This document shows, in pieces, positions 28,675 through 37,174 of a stretch of 41,315 nucleotides of DNA. The notes below the pieces were generated by a model, which saw nothing but the letters and a program-made list of their open reading frames with translations, did no database searches and had not been told where the DNA came from. This stretch comes from a virus, in the IMG/VR virus record IMGVR_UViG_3300009081_000006, positions 1 to 41,315 of that record; one strand, given 5' to 3'. The position numbers were made by a program, and so were the translations under genes. How positions within the stretch are numbered: position 1 is the first letter of the stretch; each line of letters begins with the position of its first letter.

Positions 28675-31600
28675 ATGCCCGGCACCCTGCTCCGCGACGA
28701 CTGGCAGCAGGAGATCGAGAAAGAGCTCCGAGCTCACGCGCGCAACCTGCAGCAGCAGGCGCAGCAGGCCGTAAGCGGCGTCCAGAGCGTCTTCCAGCAG
28801 CCGACGCCGCAGGCGCCAGACATCCAGCAGATACAGCAGGAGCTCCAGCGGCACGCGCAGCAAGTTGCTGAGCCCGTCCTGCAGTTCGGCCAGCAGGCGG
28901 CGACTGCCGCGCCACAAGTCGCACAGCAGGCGCAGCAGGGCGTCGTCCAGTTCGGCCAGCAACAGCAGCAGAACGTAGCCGACGTACAGCGTGAGCTCCA
29001 GGATTACGTCGGCCAGATACAGTTTGGTCAGCCGCCTGTCGTGCCTCAACAGCAGGCGGCGCCCGTCGCTGTTACCGCGGGCGAGCAGCCGCCGTCGGAC
29101 TATGCGGGGCCGACCGTCGCCGCCGCCCCGGTGCAGCCTGGGCCTTACAAGGGCGGCGATCAAAATTCGTTCATCCAGGCGATGGCGCCAGTCGCGCAAG
29201 CCTGGGAGGAACGGACGGGCATTCCCGCCGAGTACCTGTTGGCGGTCAACGGCAGCGAAAGCAATTGGGGCAACGCACCGGGCAACATGCTGTTCGGGAT
29301 CAAGAAGCGCCCGGGCCGCGCGTCGACGGGTCCGCAGGCCACCTGGGAGGCCGGCCAGGGGGCGACGACTGCCGAGTTTTCGGCCTACGCCACGCCCGAC
29401 GAGGCGTACGCCGACTTCGTTGACCTGATCTCGCACGGTCGCTACGCGCCAGCGTGGCAGCAGTTCCAGCAGGACCACAATCCCGATGCGCTGTTCCAGA
29501 ACCTGAACAGGGCGGGTTACGCGACCGACCCGATTTGGGGCAACAAGATCGGCCAGATTGCCTCGCGCATCCGCGGCCAGGTCGAGCAGGCGGTCCAGCC
29601 GTTCGTCAGGGGCGCGCAAGCCGTCGCTGCGGCGTTGCCGCACTCGGAGGAACCCGCCAGCGCGACCGACAACCTGGGCGACAAGTGGAAGACGCAGTTC
29701 GGGTTCAAGTCGATCTATACGGGTTCGTATAGGACCGGTACGCCGCACCGCGGCATCGACATTGTGCCGCAGAAGGGCGGCATCGGCACGCCGATCGAGG
29801 CGTTCCACCCGGGCACGGTGACGTTGATCCAGCGCGACACTGGCGGCGCTGGTGGCCTGATGGTGTACGTCAAGGACGCCGACGGGCTGACGCATGCGTA
29901 CATGCATCTGCAGAAGACCGCGGAGGGGCTGAAGGTCGGAGACACGGTTAACCGTGGGACGCCGATCGCGTACATGGGCGAGTCGGGTACCGAAGGCTCA
30001 CCGCACCTGCACTACGAGGTCCGCCGCGGTCTGAGCGGCGATCCGCTCGATCAACTCATCGATCCGCGCCCGTTCATGATTGGCAGACCAGGCGCGCCGA
30101 CGGACCAGCAAGCGGCGACCGTAGCGGCGCCGACGCCGATCGATGTACCACGTCCCGCGGCGCGGCAACCGCTCATCGCAGACTCGATGCAGCCCACGGT
30201 TTTCGGGGAGCAGGGCCGCAGGCCAGCGTTCGAGGTTGTGCAGGATGTCGCCGGCGAAGCCCGCCGAGCGGCGCAGGAGGCCGCGGAGCGGGTCATCCAG
30301 CAGGCGCAGGAGGTCGGACGCCAGATTGGGCCGAATCTGGGCTTCGATGACGAAGAGCTCCGCCGTCGGCAACAGGCGCTGGTGACCAACCCGCCACCGT
30401 CGATCGCGGCGAAGATGGCCGAAGCGGAGGCGGCGTATGGTGCGCCGATCGAGCAGCGGCGTCAGCCAGGGGTGCTCGATGTCGCCGGCGCCATCCTGGG
30501 CGGGGCGGGCTCGCCAACGACGCCTGGTCCGCTGACGGGGACGCAAGCCGAGGTTCGCGAGCGCATCAACCAGGAGATCGAGCAGCACCCCGCCTTCCAG
30601 AACTGGCCGGTGCCGGTCGCCGCAGGGGTCGGCATCGAAGCGACCAAGATGTTGCTGGACCCGATGACGTATGCGACCTGGGGTCCGCTGCTGCGCGGCG
30701 GACGCATGGCCGGCGCCGCGGTCGAAGCGGCTCTGCCCGGCGGCATCCTGGGCGGTCGGGTGGGCGGTGAGCTCCTGGGCAAGCTGACCGCTTCAGGCGT
30801 CGCCAACGGGCTGCAGAACGCCATGTACGAAATTCAGAAGCCGAATCCCGATCCGTTCGAGGTCGGGCTGCAATTCGCGGCAGGCGCGATCGGCGGACCG
30901 GTGATCGAGCTCGGCGCACCCGCGCTGACGCGAGCGGGGCAGCGCATCCTCCAGGATGCCGAGCCACTGCTCCGCTCGCGGCAGCGTGGTGAGCTCGATC
31001 TCGGGCTGATCACCAGCGGTCAGCCTACGCCGCGTACCGCTGCGGCGGCGCCGACGGCACCCGACGTCCTGCACGGTCAGGCAGTGCCACGCGCGGGCTA
31101 CGAGCCCGGCACGCCAGAGGCGACCGCCGAGGACTTCCTGGCAAACGCGGCTCGAGCGCAGGGCACGCCGCGACCGACGCTCTCGGGCGCCGACATCGGC
31201 AATCTGCCGGGTATGCGGGGGACGCTGTCCGGCGGGCTGGACGAGGTCCGCGAGGCGATCGAGGTCGGCCTACCCGCGGCGCGCTGGTATCAGGAGATGG
31301 TCGGCCAGATCAAGGCCGACACCGGCCAGGACATCAACCCGCGCGAGGCGGCGGTCCTGATGGGCGCCTTTGGCGGCAACGCTGGTGTGCCGCCCAACTA
31401 CCACGCCATGCTGAGCGTGTTCGACGCCATGCGCCGCGCGAATCCCGACCTGACGGGTCTGGAGAACATGACCCAGGCACAGGTACAGGCGACGCAGGCG
31501 TTCAAGGATGTCCAGGCGCTGGTTCGCGCCGACAAGATCTACGGCGACGACGACATGCTGGCGCGCGTGATGCGCGGCTACCGAACGGGCGAGATTCCCG

Positions 31601-34600
31601 TTCCGAGCGGCGCGAAGCTGTCCAGCTACACCCAGGATTTCCTGGCGGCGCTGAATGAGGCGTACGCGCCGTACTCGACGCAGGACGTGTGGCAGGGACG
31701 TCTGTTCGGCGCTCGGCCAGATATCCAGGGCGGCAACGGTCTGCCGAACGTCTCACAGAGCGACCAGGCGTACCGCACCATGCACGCGCTGACGAACTGG
31801 ATCGCACGCGAGATGCATCTGTCGCCCGACCAGGCACAGGCCGCGGGCTGGACTGTGTTTCGCGCGCTGTGGAACGACCCGGTCATCGGGCCCGAGCTCC
31901 GCTTCAACCGCATCTCGCTGAGCGACGCGATCAAGCAGGGGCAGCGGTCGGGCGTCCTGGACCCGCAGAAGATGCGCGCTGGCGGTCTGGCGGAAGTCAC
32001 CGCGCCGCGCGGCAGCGGTAACGCCTGGGTCGACAAGATCCACGATGTTCGCGATCGCATCCGCGCCGACGGCAGCTACAACACGCCCCCGCCGCCGTCC
32101 GCGACCGCGGTCAACGAGTGGGGGCTGTACCACCCGTCGATCCAGTCGGCGGCGCAGCAGCGGGCCACGCTGGACCCGAGCGGTTTCCAGTACGGCACGG
32201 TCAGCGGGCCGAAGACGGGCATCCCGCGACCGGTCGGCAACGTCCAGGCCGCCGGCCTGCGCGAGCTCGCGTTAGGCGACCAGCCGGTTCTGCGGGTGCC
32301 GAGGGGCACCGTGGATGTCGATCCAGCGACGGGCAAGATTCCGTGGCTGGCGCCCGAGCACACGGTGCAGCAGATCGGCGGACGCACGTACGTCAGCGTG
32401 GTCGGTATCGGGGACGAAGCGGCGCAGGTGATCGGACGCCGTCTCGGCGCCGATCGCTTTAACCACGCCGATCCGACGTCGACCACCGCGGGTGGGCTCG
32501 CCATTAAAGGCGCTACCGATCCCGATCGGCTGGTGGGTGCGCTGCAGGCGGCTGGCCTGCCCGTCCTGCGTGCGGGTAGCGACATTCGCGTGCCGCTGAT
32601 CGAGGGCCGTATCGCGGGCTTGACGCGCCAGGTACAGCGGGTGCTCTCGAGCGAAGGCTTGGGCGGCACGCTCAACGACTACACTGGAGCGACCCATGCC
32701 GTTGAATCCGCAAGAGCGGGCCGAACTGGACGCGCTCGGGGTGTCGCCCCTGGCGGAGGACGACCCGATCTACCAGCAGGGGACCGTATTCGTGCTGCCG
32801 TCTTCCGAGACGAGCCCCTCCCCCCAGGCCGAGCCGAACCCCCGGGCACCGGGCTTCGTCGCGCCCGGGGCGAGGCAGACGTCGGATTCGGCGTCGATCT
32901 CGGCGGAGCCGCTCTCGGCGGATACGCAGGCTACGCCGCTACCCCCGAGGACGCCGACTGGTCCGAACGAGCCCGCAACGTCGGACTCGGAGCTACCGCC
33001 GGCCTACTAGGCGCCCGCGGCATCCGCGGCGGAGGCGCTCGTCTCGCTGCGATAGCAGGACGTCCTGGAGCCGAAGGGTTTCGGGCGCCGTCGGCGCGAC
33101 CGACGCTCGAAGACCAGTTGCTGCAGGCGCGGACGCGTGGTCCGCGCGAGCCAGGTCCACCGCGCGAGCCGCGGCGTCTAGGCGAGGTCCACTCGAACAA
33201 CTACCTGTTGAACGAGGCGCGCGAAGGCGAGCCCGCCATGACCGACGACGAGCTCATGGCGTACTACGACGAGCTCGAGCAGCGGCTCGAAGACGTCAAG
33301 GCGCGCGCCGATGCGATCGATGAGTCGCTGCGGAATCCCACGGAGAAGGTGTATCGACCGTCCTGGGCGGCGGGTTACACCAACGAGGCGCTGATCGAAA
33401 TCGCGCGCCGCAACGGCGCCAACGCCTACGACGAAGCGTGGGACCAGGCGATCGGATTCGATCCTGGCTCGGGCGAGGTCAAGTATGGCGTGGGGGAGAG
33501 CGGTTTGCGCGGAGTGGGCCGCAGGCAGCAGTCTCCGACCGAGCTCCGCGCCGAGCTCCGTTCGCTGCAGCAGGAAGAGGCCGACATTCTGGCCGCAGCG
33601 GATCAGCTTGGCTCGTCGCCAGCCGGCGCACGTTACGTGCGCCGTCCAGTCGCCGGCGAGGCGTTCTCGGGTGCGGATCTGCCGTTTGACGCGGGCTCGC
33701 AGGAGGCAAGCCCAAGCGGGCCGTTCGCGACGGAGGCGGGAGGTCCGTCGGGCGTCCTGGCGGACGACATCGTCACCCGCAACGGCACGTCGAAGCGTCC
33801 GAGCGGATTGCGGAACCTGTGGGGCGAGCCCGGCCAGGTGGTTGGTCAGACCGAAGGCCGCATAGGTCGCGCGGTCGCAGACGCCGAGGCGGCGACCAGC
33901 GGTCCGCCGTCGGAGGCGACGCTGCGGGCCATGCCGAACCTGGACGCGCTGTTGAAGGAAGAAGTGCCCGATGAGATTCGCGTGCAAATCCAGCGTGCGG
34001 TCGAAGACAACTCCGAGCTCTTCGAGGCGTACAACCAGGGGCGCATTTCGCATGCGAGCCTGACCGACGATCTGGCGCGCAAGGTCGGCATGTCGACCAA
34101 GGACTGGCTTGCGACCAAGGTCGGCCAGGGCTTCAGTACGCCCGAGCTCGTCGCGCTGCAGGCCGCGGCGGTCGACGCGCAGCACGGCATCTACGACATG
34201 GGGCGCGAAATCCTGGCCCGCCAGGGCGGCGTCGACGGGCTGAGTCCCGAAGAGGTCGCGTTCGCGTTGCGGAACCTGTTCGATACCAACGGACTGCTGG
34301 CTGTCGCCCGCGGTGCTCGCAGCACCCAAGGGCGGAGCCTGAACGCGCTGAAGCAGCGGTTCGATCGCACGCTGGCGAGAGGCATTACCGGCGCCAACGA
34401 GAAGCGTGCCGCGGACAAAGCGGCGGCGCAAGCCCGACGGGCGGCGACCAAGGCGACGCAGTTGCTCAACAAGGGCCGCGACCTGGAGCAGGAAGCGGCG
34501 CAGGCCGTCGGCAAGGCCAAAGAGGCAGGACTGCCCAGGAACATCTGGCAGCAGATCGAAGAGGCGTACGCCGAGCTCGATCGCTACAACGCCATGTCGC

Positions 34601-37143
34601 TGCATGAAAAGGGCGATGAGTTTAATCGGCTGGCGAAGGAACGTGCCGACCGTGCCGCTGCTCGCAAGGCCAAGGTGCGCGAGGCTCCGCAGGAGCTCCT
34701 GAGCGCGCTCAAGGCCGAGCTTGCTGCCGAGCAGAAGATCTTTGCCGGGCGGAAGAACACCTGGGAGACAATGGCGTTTTGGGACTCGAAGGCGGCGGAG
34801 ATCGCGGCTGAGAAACGGGCTGCGTTCCGTGGCGGGCTGTACCTGGAGCAGGCGCGCAAGAGCGCCGCGCTAGCGGCGAAGAACGAAGAGAAACGCGCGG
34901 CGATGGCGTGGGACGAGGCGTCGCGCCGCCAGGGCAAGATGACGCAGCGCGCGACCACGCTGCTGGAATCGATCGGCGGCGTCGAGCCGTCTAAAGAGCT
35001 CCTGAAGTCATTCGTCCAGGCGATCGCATCGGGCGATCCGATGGTCGCGGCCAAGTTCATGAAGGGGCTGCACCCGCAGCGCAGCGGTTTCGCCAACTTT
35101 GTGGAGATCGCGCGCAACTCGAACATCATGCGTCTGGCCGGCATGCTGTCCGCGACGGCGACGCACATCATCAACATGGGCGGCAGCATCGTTCAGGTGC
35201 CGCTCGAAGTCGGTACGCATGCGCTAACCGTGGCTATCGACATCCCGCGCGCGGCTATCACCGGTGGCGAGCGGCAAGCCTATGCAGCCGAGCTCGGGCC
35301 GATGCTGCGGGGCTGGTGGGATAACGCGCCAGATGCCCACGGCAAACGCTTCGGCATGGCGTCGGCGCTGCCCGACATGCTGCGTATCCTGCGCGGCGAC
35401 GTCAAAGGCGCGCTCCAGGATTACGGGCAGACTGACGTCGCGCAAATGATGCGGACGGGCATCAGCCCGCGCGAGACGGCAGACCTGAGCACGATCCGAC
35501 CAGGCTTCCGATCGAGCGACTTGCCAGTGGTCGGCTACCCGCTCGGCAAGCTGCCGGGCAACGTCGCGGAGCGGGTCATCGATCCTGCGATCGAGATGCC
35601 GCTGCGGGCGCTGCAGGCCGAAGACCTGGCCTTCCGCGGTGCGGCGATGGGTATGCACGCGCAGCGTGTGGCGATCCGTCAGGCGACCCGCGAGGGCTTC
35701 CGCGGCGCGCGCCGTACGGGCCGCGCGAACAACATCGTCGCCAATCTCGAGGAATATCCCGAGCTCTACCAGGAAGTAGCTGAAGCAGCGGCGCGCATGG
35801 TCTTCCAGGAGCGGCGGACCGTGCCTGGCATGTCGAACGTGCGCCTGCCTGGTACGGCGGGCGAGGCGGGTGGCGTGCTGGTCAGCCAGGTCATCCCGTT
35901 CCGCAAGACGCCGGTCAACATCACCGCGCAGGGGCTCGGGCTGTCGCCGTTCGGCGTCGCGGGCGTTATGGAAGCCGTAGGCGAGCGCGCCGGTATCAAG
36001 GCCAGGGTCGCCAGCGGGGAGCTTCCAGCCTCGCGGCTCGGCAAGCAGACGCTGCTGGCGCAGGAGCGTGCGTCGAGGGCGGTCATCGGCTCGGCCATCC
36101 TGGGCACGGCGTACCTGTGGGGGACGCAGCAGGACGAGCAGGGCAAGCCGAAAGGCACGCTGACGGCGATGTACGACGAGGACGAAGCGTCGACCTACCC
36201 GCAGGGGTGGCGCGCGTGGTCGATGCGCCAGGAGAACCCGGCCAACGGCGAGATCGTGTACGTGCCGCTGCAGAATTTCGGCGCCGCGGGCGTGCCGATG
36301 GCGATGGCGGCGATCCTGGCCGACGCGGCGCGGCGCGGGAAGACGGTCGTCTCGGACGAAAAGGAGATGGGCCGCGCGATCGCCGGCATCGGACGCTATG
36401 CACTGGACACGCCGTTCCTGCAAGGTCTGTCCGATGCCGTCGAGCTCTTCCACGATCCGGGGCGTGCGGGCACCAAATTCGTGGAGGGGCTGGTCGGCAG
36501 CTACGGTCCGTACTCGGGCATGGGGCGCCAGATCCAGCGTGCCTACGGCGTGGCGAGCAGGAACCCGCGCGAAGGCTGGCTGATGATGCTGGACGCGCTC
36601 GAGGCGAACTACCCGGGTCTGAGCGGCAACGTGCCCGAGGCGACGACGGCGCTAGGCGAGCCGCGCACGCCAGGGGCGACCGGTTTCGGCGCGCTGGTCG
36701 GTCGCTACGACATCGAGCGCGACACGCCGACGCTCGAGGCGCTGCGGCTGGCCGACGTCAACGTGCCGCGCGAGACGCGCGTGCTGTCGACCGGTGGCGG
36801 CTACGGCGTGGAGCTCACCGAGGCGGAGCGCGACACGCTGAAGCGCGCCCGCGGTCAGGCGATCATCGCGGAGGTCGCTAAGGAGCGGGCCCGACCGCGG
36901 ACGGCGAGATCTGAGCGGGTGCTGCGGACTGCCGATCCGGGATCGGCGGAGTACCGTGCGGCGCTCGAAGATTTTAACGCGGCGATGCAGGGGGCGGTCA
37001 GCGACGCCGCTCGATGGGCGAACCAGGATTTCGAGAAGCAGCTTGGCAAGGCCGAGATCAAGCGTCGCGAAAAGCAGACCCGCGAGGTCGAACAGCGGTA
37101 TCTCGGGACGCCGAGTCTGCCAGTGGGGGAGCTCAATCCGTGA
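28675..37143 (+). CDS. Giant internal virion protein with glucosaminidase-like and M23 peptidase domains
   Basis: This 2,822-residue protein starts at ATG 28675. Residues 1-150 are Gln-rich helical repeats. Residues 160-310 look like a FlgJ/lysozyme-type glycoside hydrolase: AEYLLAVNGSESNWGN with candidate catalytic E195, then FGIKK and a YATPDEAYADFVDLI segment. Residues 340-465 are an M23 peptidase: H358-RGID362, HAYMH (407-411), and HLHYE (444-448). Residues 840-1110 resemble domains of large 'polyvalent' phage proteins. Residues 1500-2130 are long coiled coils, and residues 2150-2200 and 2460-2490 have hydrophobic stretches. It should be ejected into the cell and open the wall, like T7 gp16. 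Near residues 1341-1400 codon use moves to another frame (see 32696). Confidence 0.82.
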   Translation: MPGTLLRDDWQQEIEKELRAHARNLQQQAQQAVSGVQSVFQQPTPQAPDIQQIQQELQRHAQQVAEPVLQFGQQAATAAPQVAQQAQQGVVQFGQQQQQNVADVQRELQDYVGQIQFGQPPVVPQQQAAPVAVTAGEQPPSDYAGPTVAAAPVQPGPYKGGDQNSFIQAMAPVAQAWEERTGIPAEYLLAVNGSESNWGNAPGNMLFGIKKRPGRASTGPQATWEAGQGATTAEFSAYATPDEAYADFVDLISHGRYAPAWQQFQQDHNPDALFQNLNRAGYATDPIWGNKIGQIASRIRGQVEQAVQPFVRGAQAVAAALPHSEEPASATDNLGDKWKTQFGFKSIYTGSYRTGTPHRGIDIVPQKGGIGTPIEAFHPGTVTLIQRDTGGAGGLMVYVKDADGLTHAYMHLQKTAEGLKVGDTVNRGTPIAYMGESGTEGSPHLHYEVRRGLSGDPLDQLIDPRPFMIGRPGAPTDQQAATVAAPTPIDVPRPAARQPLIADSMQPTVFGEQGRRPAFEVVQDVAGEARRAAQEAAERVIQQAQEVGRQIGPNLGFDDEELRRRQQALVTNPPPSIAAKMAEAEAAYGAPIEQRRQPGVLDVAGAILGGAGSPTTPGPLTGTQAEVRERINQEIEQHPAFQNWPVPVAAGVGIEATKMLLDPMTYATWGPLLRGGRMAGAAVEAALPGGILGGRVGGELLGKLTASGVANGLQNAMYEIQKPNPDPFEVGLQFAAGAIGGPVIELGAPALTRAGQRILQDAEPLLRSRQRGELDLGLITSGQPTPRTAAAAPTAPDVLHGQAVPRAGYEPGTPEATAEDFLANAARAQGTPRPTLSGADIGNLPGMRGTLSGGLDEVREAIEVGLPAARWYQEMVGQIKADTGQDINPREAAVLMGAFGGNAGVPPNYHAMLSVFDAMRRANPDLTGLENMTQAQVQATQAFKDVQALVRADKIYGDDDMLARVMRGYRTGEIPVPSGAKLSSYTQDFLAALNEAYAPYSTQDVWQGRLFGARPDIQGGNGLPNVSQSDQAYRTMHALTNWIAREMHLSPDQAQAAGWTVFRALWNDPVIGPELRFNRISLSDAIKQGQRSGVLDPQKMRAGGLAEVTAPRGSGNAWVDKIHDVRDRIRADGSYNTPPPPSATAVNEWGLYHPSIQSAAQQRATLDPSGFQYGTVSGPKTGIPRPVGNVQAAGLRELALGDQPVLRVPRGTVDVDPATGKIPWLAPEHTVQQIGGRTYVSVVGIGDEAAQVIGRRLGADRFNHADPTSTTAGGLAIKGATDPDRLVGALQAAGLPVLRAGSDIRVPLIEGRIAGLTRQVQRVLSSEGLGGTLNDYTGATHAVESARAGRTGRARGVAPGGGRPDLPAGDRIRAAVFRDEPLPPGRAEPPGTGLRRARGEADVGFGVDLGGAALGGYAGYAATPEDADWSERARNVGLGATAGLLGARGIRGGGARLAAIAGRPGAEGFRAPSARPTLEDQLLQARTRGPREPGPPREPRRLGEVHSNNYLLNEAREGEPAMTDDELMAYYDELEQRLEDVKARADAIDESLRNPTEKVYRPSWAAGYTNEALIEIARRNGANAYDEAWDQAIGFDPGSGEVKYGVGESGLRGVGRRQQSPTELRAELRSLQQEEADILAAADQLGSSPAGARYVRRPVAGEAFSGADLPFDAGSQEASPSGPFATEAGGPSGVLADDIVTRNGTSKRPSGLRNLWGEPGQVVGQTEGRIGRAVADAEAATSGPPSEATLRAMPNLDALLKEEVPDEIRVQIQRAVEDNSELFEAYNQGRISHASLTDDLARKVGMSTKDWLATKVGQGFSTPELVALQAAAVDAQHGIYDMGREILARQGGVDGLSPEEVAFALRNLFDTNGLLAVARGARSTQGRSLNALKQRFDRTLARGITGANEKRAADKAAAQARRAATKATQLLNKGRDLEQEAAQAVGKAKEAGLPRNIWQQIEEAYAELDRYNAMSLHEKGDEFNRLAKERADRAAARKAKVREAPQELLSALKAELAAEQKIFAGRKNTWETMAFWDSKAAEIAAEKRAAFRGGLYLEQARKSAALAAKNEEKRAAMAWDEASRRQGKMTQRATTLLESIGGVEPSKELLKSFVQAIASGDPMVAAKFMKGLHPQRSGFANFVEIARNSNIMRLAGMLSATATHIINMGGSIVQVPLEVGTHALTVAIDIPRAAITGGERQAYAAELGPMLRGWWDNAPDAHGKRFGMASALPDMLRILRGDVKGALQDYGQTDVAQMMRTGISPRETADLSTIRPGFRSSDLPVVGYPLGKLPGNVAERVIDPAIEMPLRALQAEDLAFRGAAMGMHAQRVAIRQATREGFRGARRTGRANNIVANLEEYPELYQEVAEAAARMVFQERRTVPGMSNVRLPGTAGEAGGVLVSQVIPFRKTPVNITAQGLGLSPFGVAGVMEAVGERAGIKARVASGELPASRLGKQTLLAQERASRAVIGSAILGTAYLWGTQQDEQGKPKGTLTAMYDEDEASTYPQGWRAWSMRQENPANGEIVYVPLQNFGAAGVPMAMAAILADAARRGKTVVSDEKEMGRAIAGIGRYALDTPFLQGLSDAVELFHDPGRAGTKFVEGLVGSYGPYSGMGRQIQRAYGVASRNPREGWLMMLDALEANYPGLSGNVPEATTALGEPRTPGATGFGALVGRYDIERDTPTLEALRLADVNVPRETRVLSTGGGYGVELTEAERDTLKRARGQAIIAEVAKERARPRTARSERVLRTADPGSAEYRAALEDFNAAMQGAVSDAARWANQDFEKQLGKAEIKRREKQTREVEQRYLGTPSLPVGELNP
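32696..33010 (+). CDS. Overlapping +1-frame ORF inside giant gene (104 aa)
   Basis: ATG 32696 has TGGAG seven bases upstream and opens a 104-residue frame. It begins MPLNPQERAELDALGVSPLA, continues YQQGTVFVLPSSETSPSPQA, and closes at 33010. From 32696 to about 32860 this frame has the GC-ending codons usual here, while the giant gene's frame reads Arg/Gly/Pro-rich with rare CGA, GGA, CTA and CCA. After ~32870 the giant frame looks normal again. Either this is a real overlapping gene, or translation begins here and slips -1 (a TCCCCCC run is at 32820-32825) to make a separate C-terminal product. An assembly indel is also possible. Confidence 0.5.
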   Translation: MPLNPQERAELDALGVSPLAEDDPIYQQGTVFVLPSSETSPSPQAEPNPRAPGFVAPGARQTSDSASISAEPLSADTQATPLPPRTPTGPNEPATSDSELPPAY

Positions 37144-37174
37144 TGTGCAACACTAGCGCCGCAGGCGAACGCTA

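Noticed and set aside
28591-29907. 438-aa minus-strand open frame
   Set aside because: It is complementary to the Gln-rich start and lytic domains of the giant protein and has no recognisable domain.
33178-34605. 475-aa minus-strand open frame within the giant gene
   Set aside because: It mirrors the plus-strand coiled-coil code, is rich in Arg/Leu/Gly and has no start signal or motif.
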